A DNA stretch of 64,000 bases from Paraphaeosphaeria minitans (Eukaryota; Ascomycota; Dothideomycetes; Pleosporales; Didymosphaeriaceae). Position 1 is the stretch's first letter, and every line of letters starts with the position of its first letter. The DNA lies in the NCBI GenBank assembly GCA_015832175.1, contig WJXW01000010.1, forward strand, positions 1,488,001 through 1,552,000, written 5' to 3'. Shown here piece by piece: positions 23,023-33,937 of the stretch. The notes beneath the pieces are model-generated. The model was not told the DNA's origin, searched no databases, and was given only the letters and a program-made list of their open reading frames with translations. The translations under genes and the position numbers were made by a program.

Positions 23023-23840
23023 CTAACTCTCCTTGCGCTCCCATCCATATGTTACCAACAAAACTGCGTGTCCAAACTCATCCACGCTCCCCGAGTCCTT
23101 GCCAAGCCATTTCCCTACGCTCGACCTTGCATAAACACTCTCTTTCCATCCGTCCGTTCTCTGCCTCCACTCCCGCTTACTCCTTGACTGCAAGATGCGA
23201 ACAGTGAGACAAGTCCGGCGTATGCTTTCGACGACGCACCATGCTTTCCACAACGACAAGGGAACAAACGGGTACGGAGAAAGGGATGCTAGGTTCCCGG
23301 CTGTCAATTCATCGGCTGTTTTCTGCCAGAGAAGCGAGTTCCAGGACGCGAGGATGGTCTCATGTGCTTCTGCGCGGGCGCGCAGGCGAATATCGCCATC
23401 GAAAAGGCGGATGAGCTGGGATGTGAGAAGGGCTTGGACGCGGGCGAGATGTTCGAGGAGAGGTAAAACTACTGGGTCTTATGTGGAATACCATATGAAT
23501 GCATGAGCTCTGCAGCACGGACCTCGATGGCCCGGAAGACAATTCTTTGTGCAAAGGGAGTATTATTGAGGTACCCAGTGCGCACCGTGAAGGCGTCTTG
23601 GATGCAGCGCGGCATCTGCTTCTGATATAGCTGTCGGTGTATCAACTCGCTCTCATCCGACTCCGAGGAAGAGTGAAGCGTTGCTAGATTTCATTTCAAA
23701 GACTGCAACCCGATGATCTTGTTTGTAGATGTGTATGTGAGCACGTGACGGATAAACTTGTGGAGGATGCGCTGGAATGTTCTGGGAATGGTGTCAAATG
23801 AATCATGACGCGCGATTATGTCACCGAGGCTTGGCAAGTC
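23023..23840 (-). pseudogene. Frameshifted relic of a fungal Zn2Cys6-type regulator C-terminus
   Basis: Three consecutive minus-strand segments read as one protein related to the C-terminal region of fungal transcription factors. From right to left they are about 23840-23695 (DLPSLGDIIARHD...), then about 23660-23465 (ELIHRQLYQKQMPRCIQDAF), then 23470-23023 (LLEHLARVQALL, IRLFDGDIRLRARAEA, WKAWCVVESIRRT, DGWKESVY, VTYGWE). Between segment 1 and 2 the frame meets TGA/TAG, and between 2 and 3 a one-base shift is needed next to a TAG. No GT-AG intron explains either break. No zinc cluster was found upstream before the divergent gene at 23976. It sits next to the sugar block and could be its lost third regulator. 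Confidence 0.65.
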
Positions 23841-23975
23841 AGTGACGACTGGGTTATTATTATACACAGCCTACCGCCACCAGGCTCCCTCATCGCAACG
23901 CCCACGTTTATAAGTCAACGGCGCGCCGCTCTATCGACTGATATCGCTGAACGGTAAACCGCGACAGCATCCGAA

Positions 23976-24863
23976 ATGGCTGGCCCGAAATACACGAATG
24001 TGCCGCAGCGGGACTCGCTCGACGAGCCCTCTGGCTTCGCGCAGGCACCACCGAGCTACCAGGAAGCATCAGACCCGACACGCGAAGCTCTCATCTCAGG
24101 CGTGCCCAGGAGCGAGCATGACAACTTGCCTGACGACTTCAAGTTTGGAGGCGTGGTCGCAGAGGCGACGCTGGACATCCGCATGGCCTTTATCCGCAAG
24201 GTGTATGCTATCCTGTAAGTGTAGAAGCACGTCAGTCAACATACAGCATGAGACTGAGTACGACACAGGACCGCGCAACTCCTTGGCACAGCGGTCCTCG
24301 GCGGACTGTCGATGATGTCTGAATCGTACCAGAAGTTCATCAAAGAGAACCAGTGGCCCATGTGGGTGTCGCTCATCGGGGCGTTCGTATTCTTGGGCCT
24401 CACCTACTGGAAGCGCAAATCGTACCCTACGAACCTCATGTTCCTCACCGGTTTTACTCTCATGGAAGCCTACTCAATCAGCGTCATCATCGCCTTCACG
24501 GACAACCACATCGTTTTGCAGGCAGTCGTGTTCACGCTGGGCATATTCGTGGCGCTTAGTCTATTTGCATGCCAGACCAAGTACGACTTCACTCACTGGG
24601 CGCCGTACCTATTCGGCGCACTGTGGGTGCTCATCCTCTTCGGCTTCATGTCGGCCTTCTTCCCGCACACGTCCACCATGGAGCTTGGCTACGGCGTCGT
24701 TGCAGCGCTGATCTTCTCTGGATACATCCTGGTCGACACACAGCTGATCATGCGCCACTACCACGTGGAAGAGGAGATTGCGGCGGCCATCTCGCTGTAC
24801 CTCGACATCATCAACCTCTTCCTGGCGATTCTGAGGATCCTCAACTCGCAGAACAACAACTAG
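23976..24863 (+). CDS. BXI1: Bax inhibitor-1/TMBIM family protein
   Basis: 277-residue membrane protein of the Bax inhibitor-1/lifeguard family. Yeast Bxi1 acts in the ER or vacuole in calcium handling, the unfolded-protein response and cell death. A proline-rich cytosolic N-terminus (about 60 residues, with a PPSYQEA motif) precedes VRKVYAILTAQLLGT-like and about seven hydrophobic segments. The C-terminal FSGYILVDTQLIMRHYHVEEEIAAAISLYLDIINLF is the family signature, split here only for description. Exons: 23976-24214 and 24269-24863, joined in frame. The ATG at 23976 opens the only long frame. Confidence 0.93.
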
Positions 24864-26035
24864 GACAGGGTACTGGATGGCGGGTTTTGGACGGTAGGCA
24901 TGCACGGGTATTGTACATGAGGCGTTTGGACACGGCACTTGATCTTTGGCGCGGGTTTCATGATGTGGGTTCAAGGGCGCTTTCTTTGCGTCGAGGTTGC
25001 ACCTGTCCGTATCAAGCTGTATGATGGTATACCATTTCAATCTACAAGACTGGCCACTTTGTGTTGTCACGGCATGTCTGCGTGATGTCCATGGATGCAC
25101 TGCAGCTGGCGAGCCTCCTGATTAGCACATGGGGGAAGGCATTGGGCACAGGCGAAGATGGACCCTGCCACCCTGGGCGGCGCGGGCTTGGCTGCAGGAC
25201 ACGAAACAGCACCCTCGAGACACTCGAGGAAGCTTTGTCTGTTCTCCTGTCTGTGTCTGTGTTGTTTGTCTGTGTTGTTTGTCTGTGTGTCTGTCTGTCT
25301 GTGTGTCTGTCTGTGTCTGTGTCTGGCTTGCCCCTCGTTTGTCGTTTGGCCTCTTTCGTTGTTTGCCGCCTCGCTGCTCGCCTGCAACCTGCAACCTGTC
25401 GCTCACGGACCTGTGCGCAAAACCACGCCGTCGATATTTGCGGGGGTCCGTTGACGCATTTGCGACCTTCCCGAACAGTGGACTCACCCTGTACAGTTTC
25501 AATTGCCTCGCCCGCTGTGAGTTGAGGGTGAAGACGGCACAATCATCGGAGGCCATCTGCCCAACTCGCGAGAACGACAGGAAAAGGAGGTGCGATCCGC
25601 GCACTCTGGCCCTGACTTTCACCGCCTGTCTCCCCGTTCGAAACGCACATCCCCGCAAAACGGTCGCTCGCCCGTCCACCGCATCTTTCCACCACACGCC
25701 GCACGCCGCACGCTGCGCTCCTCGTCCCGCCTCCTCCTCCCGTCGTCCATGTCCGCTCGATTCTAGGGGGAAGCAGAAGAAGAATCGAACCAACGCTCGT
25801 TTCCCGACACGTGTGGCCGAACCGATCGTCGCGCCAACATCGTCGTTCGACATCTCCACCATCTACCACTTGCGCAGAGCAGACGTGCACATTCACCGCG
25901 AAGCGAGTCTCCGTTGGCGACGCCACCTGCAATCGCACGACGCCCTGCCTCCAGTGGACCGCTACCCCATACCCACTCTTCCCCGCGGTCCCTCCATTCT
26001 TCTGCCATACTTCGGCTCAGCGCGCCATACACAGC
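24864..26035. other. Spacer with microsatellite, leader of ceramide synthase
   Basis: 1.2 kb without a supported gene. Long open frames on both strands around 25100-25900 arise from the TCTG/CAGA repeat and high GC and show no domain. The right side is cytosine-rich on the plus strand and probably is the promoter and 5' leader of the gene at 26036. Confidence 0.5.
25236..25327. repeat. TGTCTG/TCTG microsatellite
   Basis: About 90 bp of imperfect TCTG and TGTCTG units, some separated by TTG, forming a polypyrimidine/purine-biased tract on one strand. Length polymorphism is expected. Confidence 0.85.
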
Positions 26036-27658
26036 ATGATCAGCTGTCGCAGTTCAGATACAGGCGGCTTGAGCAAAGCCGCACGTGTTGCCCCGAGCAA
26101 GCACGAGCAGTCCAACGGCGCAAGTGACACACACACACCTTATAAGAGAGCAAAGCCACGGACCGAGAATGACGGGCTCTTCACATATCTGTGCATGCAG
26201 CTATGCGAGCATCAGTTCGGTACGTTGGGCCCGTCTCTTCACACATTGCAATCTTGTGTAAAGCTCTAACCTTCCCGCACAGGCATAGCGGTCAACCTCC
26301 TCTCCCTCCTGTTTCTCACGCACATCTCCTTCCCTCGAGCGCGCCAACACACATGGAAGTTCTACCACCTCTCCTACTACAACGCCGAGAACGGGAAATA
26401 TGGCTGCGGCATTGACGACCTCGCATACGTCGCGCTGTGGCTCGTTCTGTTCGTGGGCTTGCGAGTGGCCGTGATGGACTATATCCTGGCACCGTTGGCC
26501 AGGCGCGGAGGCATCAGGACGAAGAAAGGCCTTGTCAGGTTCCAGGAGCAGGCCTGGTTGGTCTGCTACTGCGTCTGTTCGTGGTCACTTGGGATGGTCA
26601 GTGGACAGCGGCGCCAACATGGACAGAAAGCTAACGGTCGAATAGTACATTCTCTGGAATTCGGACTACTTCTTCGACCTGCATGGTATGTGGAAAGGCT
26701 GGCCGTTCCGCGAGATCTGCCGTCTGTCCAAGTTCTACTACCTCGTTCAATGGTCGTTTTGGATTGCGCAGATTCTAGTTGTGAACATTGAGGAGAAGCG
26801 GAAAGACTATGCAGAGATGTTTACCCACCACATCTTCACCATTGCGCTCCTGTTCCTTTCGTACGGAAATTACCACACTCGCGTCGGCATTGTCATTCTG
26901 TGTATCATGGATCTAGTCGACATAGTACTGCCGGTAAGTGCACACATTTACTACTACAAGCCACACTATGCTAATGCGTTTCGTAGACCGCCAAGCTGTT
27001 GAAGTACATGGGCTATGCCAAAACCTGCGACATCTTCTTCGGTCTCTTCGTCGTCGTCTGGCTCGCCACCCGCCAAATCTTCTTTCCGGTGGTGATATAT
27101 TCCGTCTACAAGCACTCTCCCATCGATATAGAGTGTGGCTGCTATTTCACTAATGGTACTATGGTGGGCATCAACGAGACAGAACGTCACGATGCGCTCG
27201 GCGGCAACGTGGTTTGGCCCAACCTTGTCAAGGCGTACACCGATCGCGAAGCGCCCGTCTGCTGGAATACTGCCATCCGCTTCAGCTTCCTCACCCTTCT
27301 ATTGTGTCTGCAAGCGATTATCTTCCTGTGGTTCTGCATGATCGTAAAGGTCGTGGTAAACGTCATTCGAGGGAACTCCGCGGATGATGTCCGCTCCGAT
27401 GACGAAGGCGACGATGAGGAGAGGGAGGATGTCAAGACCGGATATGAGGCACAGCAAGTGGCGGCCGCACCGCTAGAGCAGGAAGTTGGCGTTGAGTCGC
27501 TCAACTTCGCCTCTAGGAAAGGTGCGAATGCCAATGGCGCCGCGGCCGCCCGGAGAAGCAAGAACCAGCGCTCGACCAGATCGAGCGGGATCAGCATTCC
27601 CGGCCATGGCGACCACAAAGAGCTGCTGGGACGCATCGGTTGCGATAAACCGAGCTGA
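26036..27658 (+). CDS. LAG1: Ceramide synthase, LAG1/LAC1 type (TLC domain)
   Basis: 485-residue ER membrane acyltransferase that N-acylates sphingoid bases. The TLC domain spans about residues 120-380. The catalytic double-His lies in EMFTHHIFTIALLFLSYG, followed by the Lag motif ILCIMDLVDIVLPTAK. Upstream features shared by fungal homologues are LLFLTHISFPRAR, FYHLSYYN and MDYILAPLARRGGI. The tail is acidic (DDVRSDDEGDDEERED), then low-complexity Ala/Arg/Ser. Exons: 26036-26219, 26283-26596, 26646-26933 and 26987-27658, all in frame. The ATG at 26036 gives a short polar N-terminus. A longer in-frame start upstream exists but reads through GC-rich leader without conservation. Confidence 0.92.
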
Positions 27659-28222
27659 GCCCCTTGGAAGATTTTTTTTGGGTCTGCATCTCTGTCTTTG
27701 TTTCCCTTTGGCGAGTGAGCTTAAGCGCTTTTACTTTGCATGTGCAAAAAGTCCCTTCTGGGATTCTAGGACGGGCCTTTAGTTTGGTCACGGCATGGCG
27801 AGGAGAGGGTGGAGTGGGCCATGGAGAGTGCATACCCTAGAGTATAGACAAAGAGTCCTGCCGGTATCTATCATTGTTTTGCGCGCATCTTCGTCTGCCC
27901 TGCCACGGTGCATCGCAAGCCCGGCAGACGTGTGACTCCTCGCGAGGCCTATCTACTAATTTACCGTGTGGATGTCGGGTCTACGCGGGTCCCGCTTGTC
28001 ACGAAATACTGCCATTTCTGGAGCCTTCTTCGGAAGGGAAATCAAGCTTGACGTAGACCTTGCATGGCTTCATGTGGACCCATACCTATGGCTTGCTGGA
28101 AATCGTGTAGATGTGGGTCTGCTAACGCACAGCGTAGAGCACAGGAGGGCTTTCTTTTTGGAAATTGAGCTACTCGACCATTGCCCTCGATATACGGGTC
28201 CTCCTGACTTCATGCTTCTATC
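27659..28222. other. Intergenic, no gene seen
   Basis: 564 bp following the ceramide synthase stop codon. It contains a T-run at 27671-27678 and otherwise no supported feature. Its right end merges into the SDR relic. Confidence 0.5.
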
Positions 28223-28660
28223 TTGAGATGCCTATGCCTTCTAGCGACTCTACGGCCTTCACAAAGACTTTCCACATTTCCTGCAAGGGGGAAGGTCATT
28301 TTGGTGACTGGCGGCAGTCGAGCTATCGGAAAGGCCATTTTCCATTGCCATTGCTTTTGCCAAAGCGAAGGCAGCGATATCGGTATACTGGGCTGGAACG
28401 AGGCTTCCTTGTCATCTGCGGATACTGGGATCACAGGCATTGCCTGCCCAGGTAGGGTCACTTGACAGTGGTCCGCAGCTTCACGGCCGATGTTGCCGAT
28501 TGCGAGGCTAACTACGATTACAGTTACCGGGTGCGTTTTGTCTGTGGCTTTGCTGCACGCGCGAAGGAGGATTTCTGCAGGACCGTTTGGTGGCATGTAA
28601 TCGGGATATCGACGAACTCTTACGCATGCGCGAGGGGATCGAAGCCACGGGGCTGCTGAA
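28223..28660 (+). pseudogene. Decayed short-chain dehydrogenase/reductase
   Basis: The Rossmann start of an SDR is plain: GKVILVTGGSRAIGKAI (TGGSRGIG motif with Ala in place of the second Gly), followed in shifted frames by AFAKAKA, then FTADVAD (the usual ADVTD strand), and near 28550-28660 by fragments resembling the helix region before the active site. At least two frame changes and stops interrupt it. No GT-AG introns repair them, and the catalytic YxxxK region is not recognisable. It is therefore a pseudogene, not a short gene. Confidence 0.7.
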
Positions 28661-29016
28661 GATGCATTTTGCCGGTTTAGGCTTGTAGATTGACAGCAAC
28701 GTAGTCGAGTTGCACCTGGCATGTTCATAACATATTGCGGTTGCGCAAGTCAATCGGAACGGAGAGATTGCCTGCTGAAAGTCACCATTGTGAGCATAAT
28801 CCACTAGTCTTGAAGAAGCAGGCGCTAGTACCAATGCGATGAGCACTAGGAATGAGGTGCAGTAGCGATACGGGCCAACGTCGTCCATTCCCTCATTGCG
28901 ATCACCAAATTCTTCTCGGCAGAACTACACATTCGAAACCGCATTTCAAAGATTGTATCACAGCATCGCGGAGTTTCTATCTGTTCCATAGACTGTAAAT
29001 GCAGACCAAAACCACA
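28661..29016. other. Spacer upstream of RidA-family gene
   Basis: 356 bp with no supported gene. It probably holds the promoter of the RidA-family gene. Confidence 0.5.
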
Positions 29017-29543
29017 ATGTCGGACAAGCCGTACGCCTTCAACCCACCAGACGTTCCCAAGCCCCCACCAACCTACTCACAAGTCTCCGTCACGGATCTC
29101 CTGCCGACATCGAAGCTCATCACACTTGCCGGGCAGGTCGGTCTGGACAGTAACACCCATAAAATAGTTGACGGCTTCGACGCCCAAGTCAAACTCGCCT
29201 ACCAAAACATCCTCAATGCGCTGAAGGGGGCTGGCGCGACTCCTCGCGATATCATCCACGTGAAGCATTTCATCGTCAAAGACACTGGACGTGTCGGAGT
29301 CGAGAGTGAAGATGAATTGACACGCGTGTGGGGTCACCATTGTGAGTAGGCCCGACATTGATCCACATGATGATATGCTACCGTGTCCTTCCATGCCCTC
29401 ATTCTAACCGCAGCTCAGGGATGGAATTCATGGACAAGGAAGCTGACGGCTATCGTCCTCCGGACACAGTACTGGGCGTTGCAGCCTTGGCAACCCGAGA
29501 GATATTGTATGAATGCGAGGTGTGGGCCATCGTACACAAATAA
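29017..29543 (+). CDS. RidA/YjgF/YER057c/UK114 family protein
   Basis: 149-residue member of the RidA family. Founding members deaminate reactive enamine/imine intermediates, while fungal paralogues have diverse or unknown roles. Visible family traits are the start YSQVSVTDLLPTSKLITLAGQVGLD, AQVKLAYQNILNALKGAGATPRDIIHVKHFIVK, and the C-terminal GYRPPDTVLGVAALATREILYECEVWAI (described piecewise). The usual active-site Arg before the PPxT segment is seen in the RPPDT context. Exons: 29017-29341 and 29419-29543. The acceptor at GCTCAG|GG is chosen because it alone keeps frame. An in-frame ATG at 28999 would add six residues. Confidence 0.88.
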
Positions 29544-30652
29544 GCAATTGCCTAACCAGTAGGTGCAAACCCAGTCGACAGTAATACAACGGACCTGTTT
29601 CGTCTCGTATCCGATACCTATGTGCTTGAGAGTTGACTTGAGACGTTTGACCCGCAATTTGACAGCATACCACTGGCAGTTCGGACATCACGCCGTCATC
29701 CCTGCCCACCGTACCCTAGGGAACGCGCGCGAGTTGTTATTTTCCGCGCATATAACCCAATCGCGCTTAGTCCTGAAAAACGCACGCCTACGAGATTCGC
29801 GCGTACGGTCTTGTTCACTGACGATGATCGCCTCCACCATGAAAGCGGTTCGTGCATTTGTTGTCTTGATTTCTCGAGTTGTGCAAGGCGCCCATGTTGT
29901 GACCTTTTACTCAATCTACATTTGTTTGAAATGCCAAGTCTATATATCCAGACTCGCCATCACACCCTGAGTCATGGTCCAGCTCCCACGGCACCGTCTA
30001 CGGAGCTACATCCGACACCTACCGAGCCGTAAACACGATCCTTGTATCTACCTGGACATTATCTCGGTCCGCTACCAAAGGTAGCTATTCTCAACCTGAC
30101 CGCAACTTCTCCCATCTCTCCGGCAAAAGTTGCTCTGCGTCCGGGTTCCAGAAACCGGGATCGCGCATCATCGTACGATAGTTGGCCTGGATAATGTCGC
30201 CTTTCTGGCAGAAGAGCGGACCATTACCGTCAGGACCTCCACCCGTAGGAATGATTACGTCTCGTCACCAGATCTGATTGGCAAGCATGTATCTGTCTCT
30301 CTTTATCCAGAATCCAAGTTTTACTTGATACAGATCCGTTAGTTGCCATTGACCAGGTGCGTCAGACGATGGGGCTAGATCTCAGCAGTGCCTAAATGAA
30401 GGAGATCGAGGGTAGTGTACTCACGAAAGACGTTATTCAGAGCATTTATACGAATCCAGCGAATCGTAACCAATTGGCCGGTCCGCGTCACTCATAACTG
30501 ACGTCGCATGGAAAGGTCTAAATACATGTAGCAAGGGTATCGCCTAACTCGGCCCAAGAAGCAAAAATTATATTAAATTACAACATAGTATGAGAAACTG
30601 ATTGTATGTACATGGCAGCGTTATAGCCATATTATATATTGCGTTGATCAAC
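29544..30652. other. Intergenic, no gene seen
   Basis: 1.1 kb between the RidA-family gene and the 3' end of the GMC gene. Short frames on both strands lack similarity. A/T-rich sequence at 30555-30650 lies just past the GMC stop and may contain its polyadenylation signals. Confidence 0.45.
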
Positions 30653-32605
30653 TCAAGCCGAGGTAGAATTCGTGTTGAGCGAGCCGAGAATAACATCTGC
30701 GGCCTTCTCAGCAACAATGTATGTCGACACAGCAGTGAAAGTTCCCGGAATCTTGGGGAACACGCTGGCGTCGACAACACGCAGGCCAGCGGTGCCACGG
30801 ACCCGGAACTCGCTGTCCAGCACAGCCATCTTGTCGGCGTCGGAACCGATGGGGCACGTGGATGAGGCGTGGTGACCCCACACGGTGTCCTTGACGTAGT
30901 CGGAGATTTGGGCGTCGGTGGTGACGTCCTTGCCAGGCAGAGTCTCGTCAATGTCGACGAGCTGGGCGGCGAAGGACTTGCGAGCGAGGCTGATGGCTTC
31001 GGTGAGAGCGGTGATGTCTTTTTCGTAGTCGCCATTTCCGGTATCGAAGTAGTTGTAGGTGATCTTGGGGACATCGAGCGGGTTGGCAGACTGGAGCTTG
31101 ACAGTTCCGGCACTGTTGCGGGGGTGCGACTTGAGGATCGCCCAGGTGAACCAGTCGTGGTCATTGGTAGCGTTGAAAGCATAGCCAGGGTAGTAACCGC
31201 GGAAGTTGACGGGGCCACCGAAAAGGAAGGTGTCCCATTCGTTGTTCTCAGCTGTGCTGCTCTTGAAGAACATGGCAGCGCCGAGACCAGGAGAAGCGTA
31301 GGTGCCGCGCTTCTCGATGGCGTTGGGGTTGTTCCACTTGTCGAGGCACTCATCGGCCTCAGATCCGTCGAAAGTGCATCCATCGAAAGCGGTGAAGTTG
31401 CTCGGAGCCTTACCCTGGACATTGGTCTCGTAGTGGTCCTGAAGATTGGTGCCGACACCGGGAAGGTCGACGACAACAGAGATGTTGAACTCCTTAAGCT
31501 CGTCGGCAGGCCCAACACCGCTAAGCTTAAGCAACTGGGGTGAATTGTAAGTACCGCCAGCAACTATAACTTCGCGGGATGCCTTAGCGGAACCAAGAGT
31601 GCCAGCAGCACCCTTAGACTTGGGGCTGGCCTTGTACAGGTACTGGCCGTCGAGGAACTCAACACCAGTTGCGCGAGGAGGGGTAACAGACTCGTCAAAG
31701 GTAATCTTGGTAACGTGGCAGTTCATCCTAACATCGAGAGGGTACTTTTTGGAGCCGTTGGCGTTCTTAGCCTCGCTGACGGAGAGAATGAACTCACGGG
31801 CGCCGTTGCGCTTTCCGTCGGCGGTCGAGATGGGAATCTGGTAAAGCGAAGGGGCCTGGTCGCGCGCGAGGGTGTTGGCGTTTGCATCGCCCAAAATGAG
31901 AGTGGTCAAGTCGATGACGGAGCCAATGAGGCCACCGAGTGCGGCAGCGGCACCAGAAACAAGACTCAGGAGCTTGGAATCCTCGGTGACAATCGTGATG
32001 GGCGCATACTCGACACCTAGCCACCCGTCGAAACCGTGGCCCTGACCAGCCTTTACGGCAAGGTAGTTGTTGTCCTCGAGTTTCTCGAAGTACTTGCGCA
32101 TGTTATACGGAGCCCATGAGTTGTCGCCGGTGATATCGGCAACGTTCTGGAAGTCAGACTGGTGGGGGTACACAGCAATTAGGGCATTGTGTGCTGTGCA
32201 ACCTCTCAAGCTGCCAACCCTAGGATAGAGAGTACCCTTCAAATTGGAGCCAGCAGGTGGTGAGAGACCCGTGTACTCGCCGCCATCAGGCGTCTCATAC
32301 GAGGTCTTGAAGTCACGGGCTTGCCTCTCGTCATCAGCGTAGTGGTGGACGTAGAAGTTCCATGCGAGTGCGGGATCCTCGGAAACGCGAGCGTTGAAGG
32401 CGGGAACGGTGTAATTGATGTTGAAACCCTGGTCATCACCGGCTTCGATGAGGAGAGTCTTGTGACCCGCAAGCGCAAGACGAGAGGCGAGGGGACCACC
32501 ACCCGCTCCGGAGCCCACTACGATGTACTCGTATCCGGTGAGGTCAACAGCGACCGCGAGCGATGAAAGCGCCGTGACCGAGCTGAAAAGTTGCTTGAGA
32601 AGCAT
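30653..32605 (-). CDS. Secreted GMC-family FAD oxidoreductase (VBS-like)
   Basis: 650-residue single-exon flavoprotein. Residues 1-19 form a signal peptide (MLLKQLFSSVTALSSLAVA), so it is probably extracellular. The FAD site is YIVVGSGAGGGPLASRLA with the downstream IEAGDD. The GMC signature regions are YPRVGSLRGCTAHNALI and GGTYNSPQLLKLSGVGP. The conserved His lies in WGHHASSTCPIG (about residue 579). The position that usually carries the second catalytic His or Asn is Phe (about residue 623, in IPGTFTAVSTYIV), a pattern shared with the versicolorin B synthase/choline dehydrogenase-like fungal branch. Several Asn-X-Ser/Thr sites occur. The substrate is unknown: alcohol oxidation or, as in VBS, a non-redox cyclisation. 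The start ATG has no good alternative. Confidence 0.93.
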   Translation of the reverse strand: MLLKQLFSSVTALSSLAVAVDLTGYEYIVVGSGAGGGPLASRLALAGHKTLLIEAGDDQGFNINYTVPAFNARVSEDPALAWNFYVHHYADDERQARDFKTSYETPDGGEYTGLSPPAGSNLKGTLYPRVGSLRGCTAHNALIAVYPHQSDFQNVADITGDNSWAPYNMRKYFEKLEDNNYLAVKAGQGHGFDGWLGVEYAPITIVTEDSKLLSLVSGAAAALGGLIGSVIDLTTLILGDANANTLARDQAPSLYQIPISTADGKRNGAREFILSVSEAKNANGSKKYPLDVRMNCHVTKITFDESVTPPRATGVEFLDGQYLYKASPKSKGAAGTLGSAKASREVIVAGGTYNSPQLLKLSGVGPADELKEFNISVVVDLPGVGTNLQDHYETNVQGKAPSNFTAFDGCTFDGSEADECLDKWNNPNAIEKRGTYASPGLGAAMFFKSSTAENNEWDTFLFGGPVNFRGYYPGYAFNATNDHDWFTWAILKSHPRNSAGTVKLQSANPLDVPKITYNYFDTGNGDYEKDITALTEAISLARKSFAAQLVDIDETLPGKDVTTDAQISDYVKDTVWGHHASSTCPIGSDADKMAVLDSEFRVRGTAGLRVVDASVFPKIPGTFTAVSTYIVAEKAADVILGSLNTNSTSA

Positions 32606-33710
32606 CGTGAACGAATGGACAGGCTCTGAAAACTGGTTAGTGACTGAACAGATATAACATGCCTTGAAACATACAACTGCTCTGGGAATGAGTGTCTAGA
32701 GATTGGAGCTGCAGAAGCCTGGCCAAGTTATCATGGTGTCCCAGCTCTCTTTGTACCAGAATATCGCGGTTTGTATTCAAATTTACCGACCCCCCTTCCC
32801 TAGTATTTCTCATCAATACAATGTCGCATCATTTAGTTTTGCTTGTCACAATCACTGCATTAGACCCAAACCTATGCCGATATGGGCAACGCATATTCGG
32901 AGCTCCTGCCACGCTTGGTTGGCGATCGACGCAACCCTGAAAGTGTGCACAGTATTCTTGTGTGGGTGCGTATTTCAGCCACTTTGCAGGGGTTCCATCG
33001 GATCAGCAAGACCACAACGGACTTTGCGGCCCTCGCCGCACCCGTACCTACTAGGGTCATAGATTTTAGAAGTGAAACTGTACCGTAGGTAATCGCGAAA
33101 AAAGAAGGAACGTGGAAGCGCAACTTTCATATCCATGAATGCTACGCGCACCATGAATCTTTCCGCGAGAACAGGATCCTACAGATCCAATCATCACTTT
33201 GTAGCGCTGAAATCGTGTAAAATGATATGTTGGTGGTGGTAAGGTTCGTTAGTCATGGTCATCCATGTTGTCTGTTGTCCAGACCTCAAGTTGCCTTGGC
33301 AGACAAGGGTGGCCGGCGCAATCTTAATCAGGAGTGGATGAACATGCAGTGAAGCGACTACGGTATCCTGTTTAAGATCGACGTGCCCCGTTTCTCTGAA
33401 CCGTTCGACGGTGGGATAGCGTCAATGGCACGGTCTGGGGAAGGCAGTGCGAGCTTAGCGACAGTTGTTAAGGTCCCGGGTTGCGTGTACTGTAGATTGG
33501 ATGAAAGAAACGTGTGTCTGAATAAACTCAACTCGCTTTGCAAGGGACGAAAATCTTAGGCAATAAATTAATCTCCCACAACATTAGAGGGATAAAAACA
33601 CGGCAGGAATTAGAAAAACATAAAATGTATTTGTGAGTCATCTGAAGTGACTTAGGATGCCTCATGCATCCCTCCAAAAAGAAAAAAAAAAGACATTTTA
33701 AATACCCGTT

Positions 33711-33738
33711 CTAAACTCTAGCTTTTGCTAGAGTTTAG
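33711..33738. repeat. Perfect 12-bp inverted repeat (hairpin)
   Basis: CTAAACTCTAGC, loop TTTT, GCTAGAGTTTAG. The arms are fully complementary. The hairpin lies between two similar tracts of A with single G (about 33675-33691 and 33768-33781), as a small inserted element or a strong 3'-end structure would. Confidence 0.8.
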
Positions 33739-33793
33739 GGCGGTCGAGTCCATCCCGGATTCATCGAAAAGAAAAAAAAAGGTATGTATATAC

Positions 33794-33910
33794 ATATACC
33801 ATCGCCAGCCAAGAACCCCACAGATCATCCATCATCCATCTCCATCATACCATCCTGGCATATGAAAAGTATATACCTTCACCAGCCAAGAAACCCCCAG
33901 ATCATCCACC
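33794..33910. repeat. 40-bp direct repeat pair
   Basis: Two copies, 33794-33833 and 33871-33910, about 36 of 40 bases identical, 77 bp apart. The core is ATATACC, CCAGCCAAGAA and CAGATCATCCA. They lie just beyond the stop codon of the minus-strand gene at 33938. Confidence 0.8.
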
Positions 33911-33937
33911 GCCCATCCCCATCCTCATCACACCAGC

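Larger units (their letters stand above)
32606..33937. other. Spacer with hairpin and direct repeats
   Basis: 1.3 kb with no supported gene. The left end holds the GMC promoter. The right end carries a perfect hairpin between two A-rich tracts and a 40-bp direct repeat, listed separately. Confidence 0.5.

Noticed and set aside
25100..26035. Long open frames on both strands, including a 332-codon plus frame
   Set aside because: They are created by the TCTG repeat and GC-rich leader, lack domains, and overlap each other on opposite strands.
30568..31563. 331-codon minus frame inside the GMC gene
   Set aside because: Ser/Thr/Pro-rich shadow in another frame of the clear GMC coding sequence.
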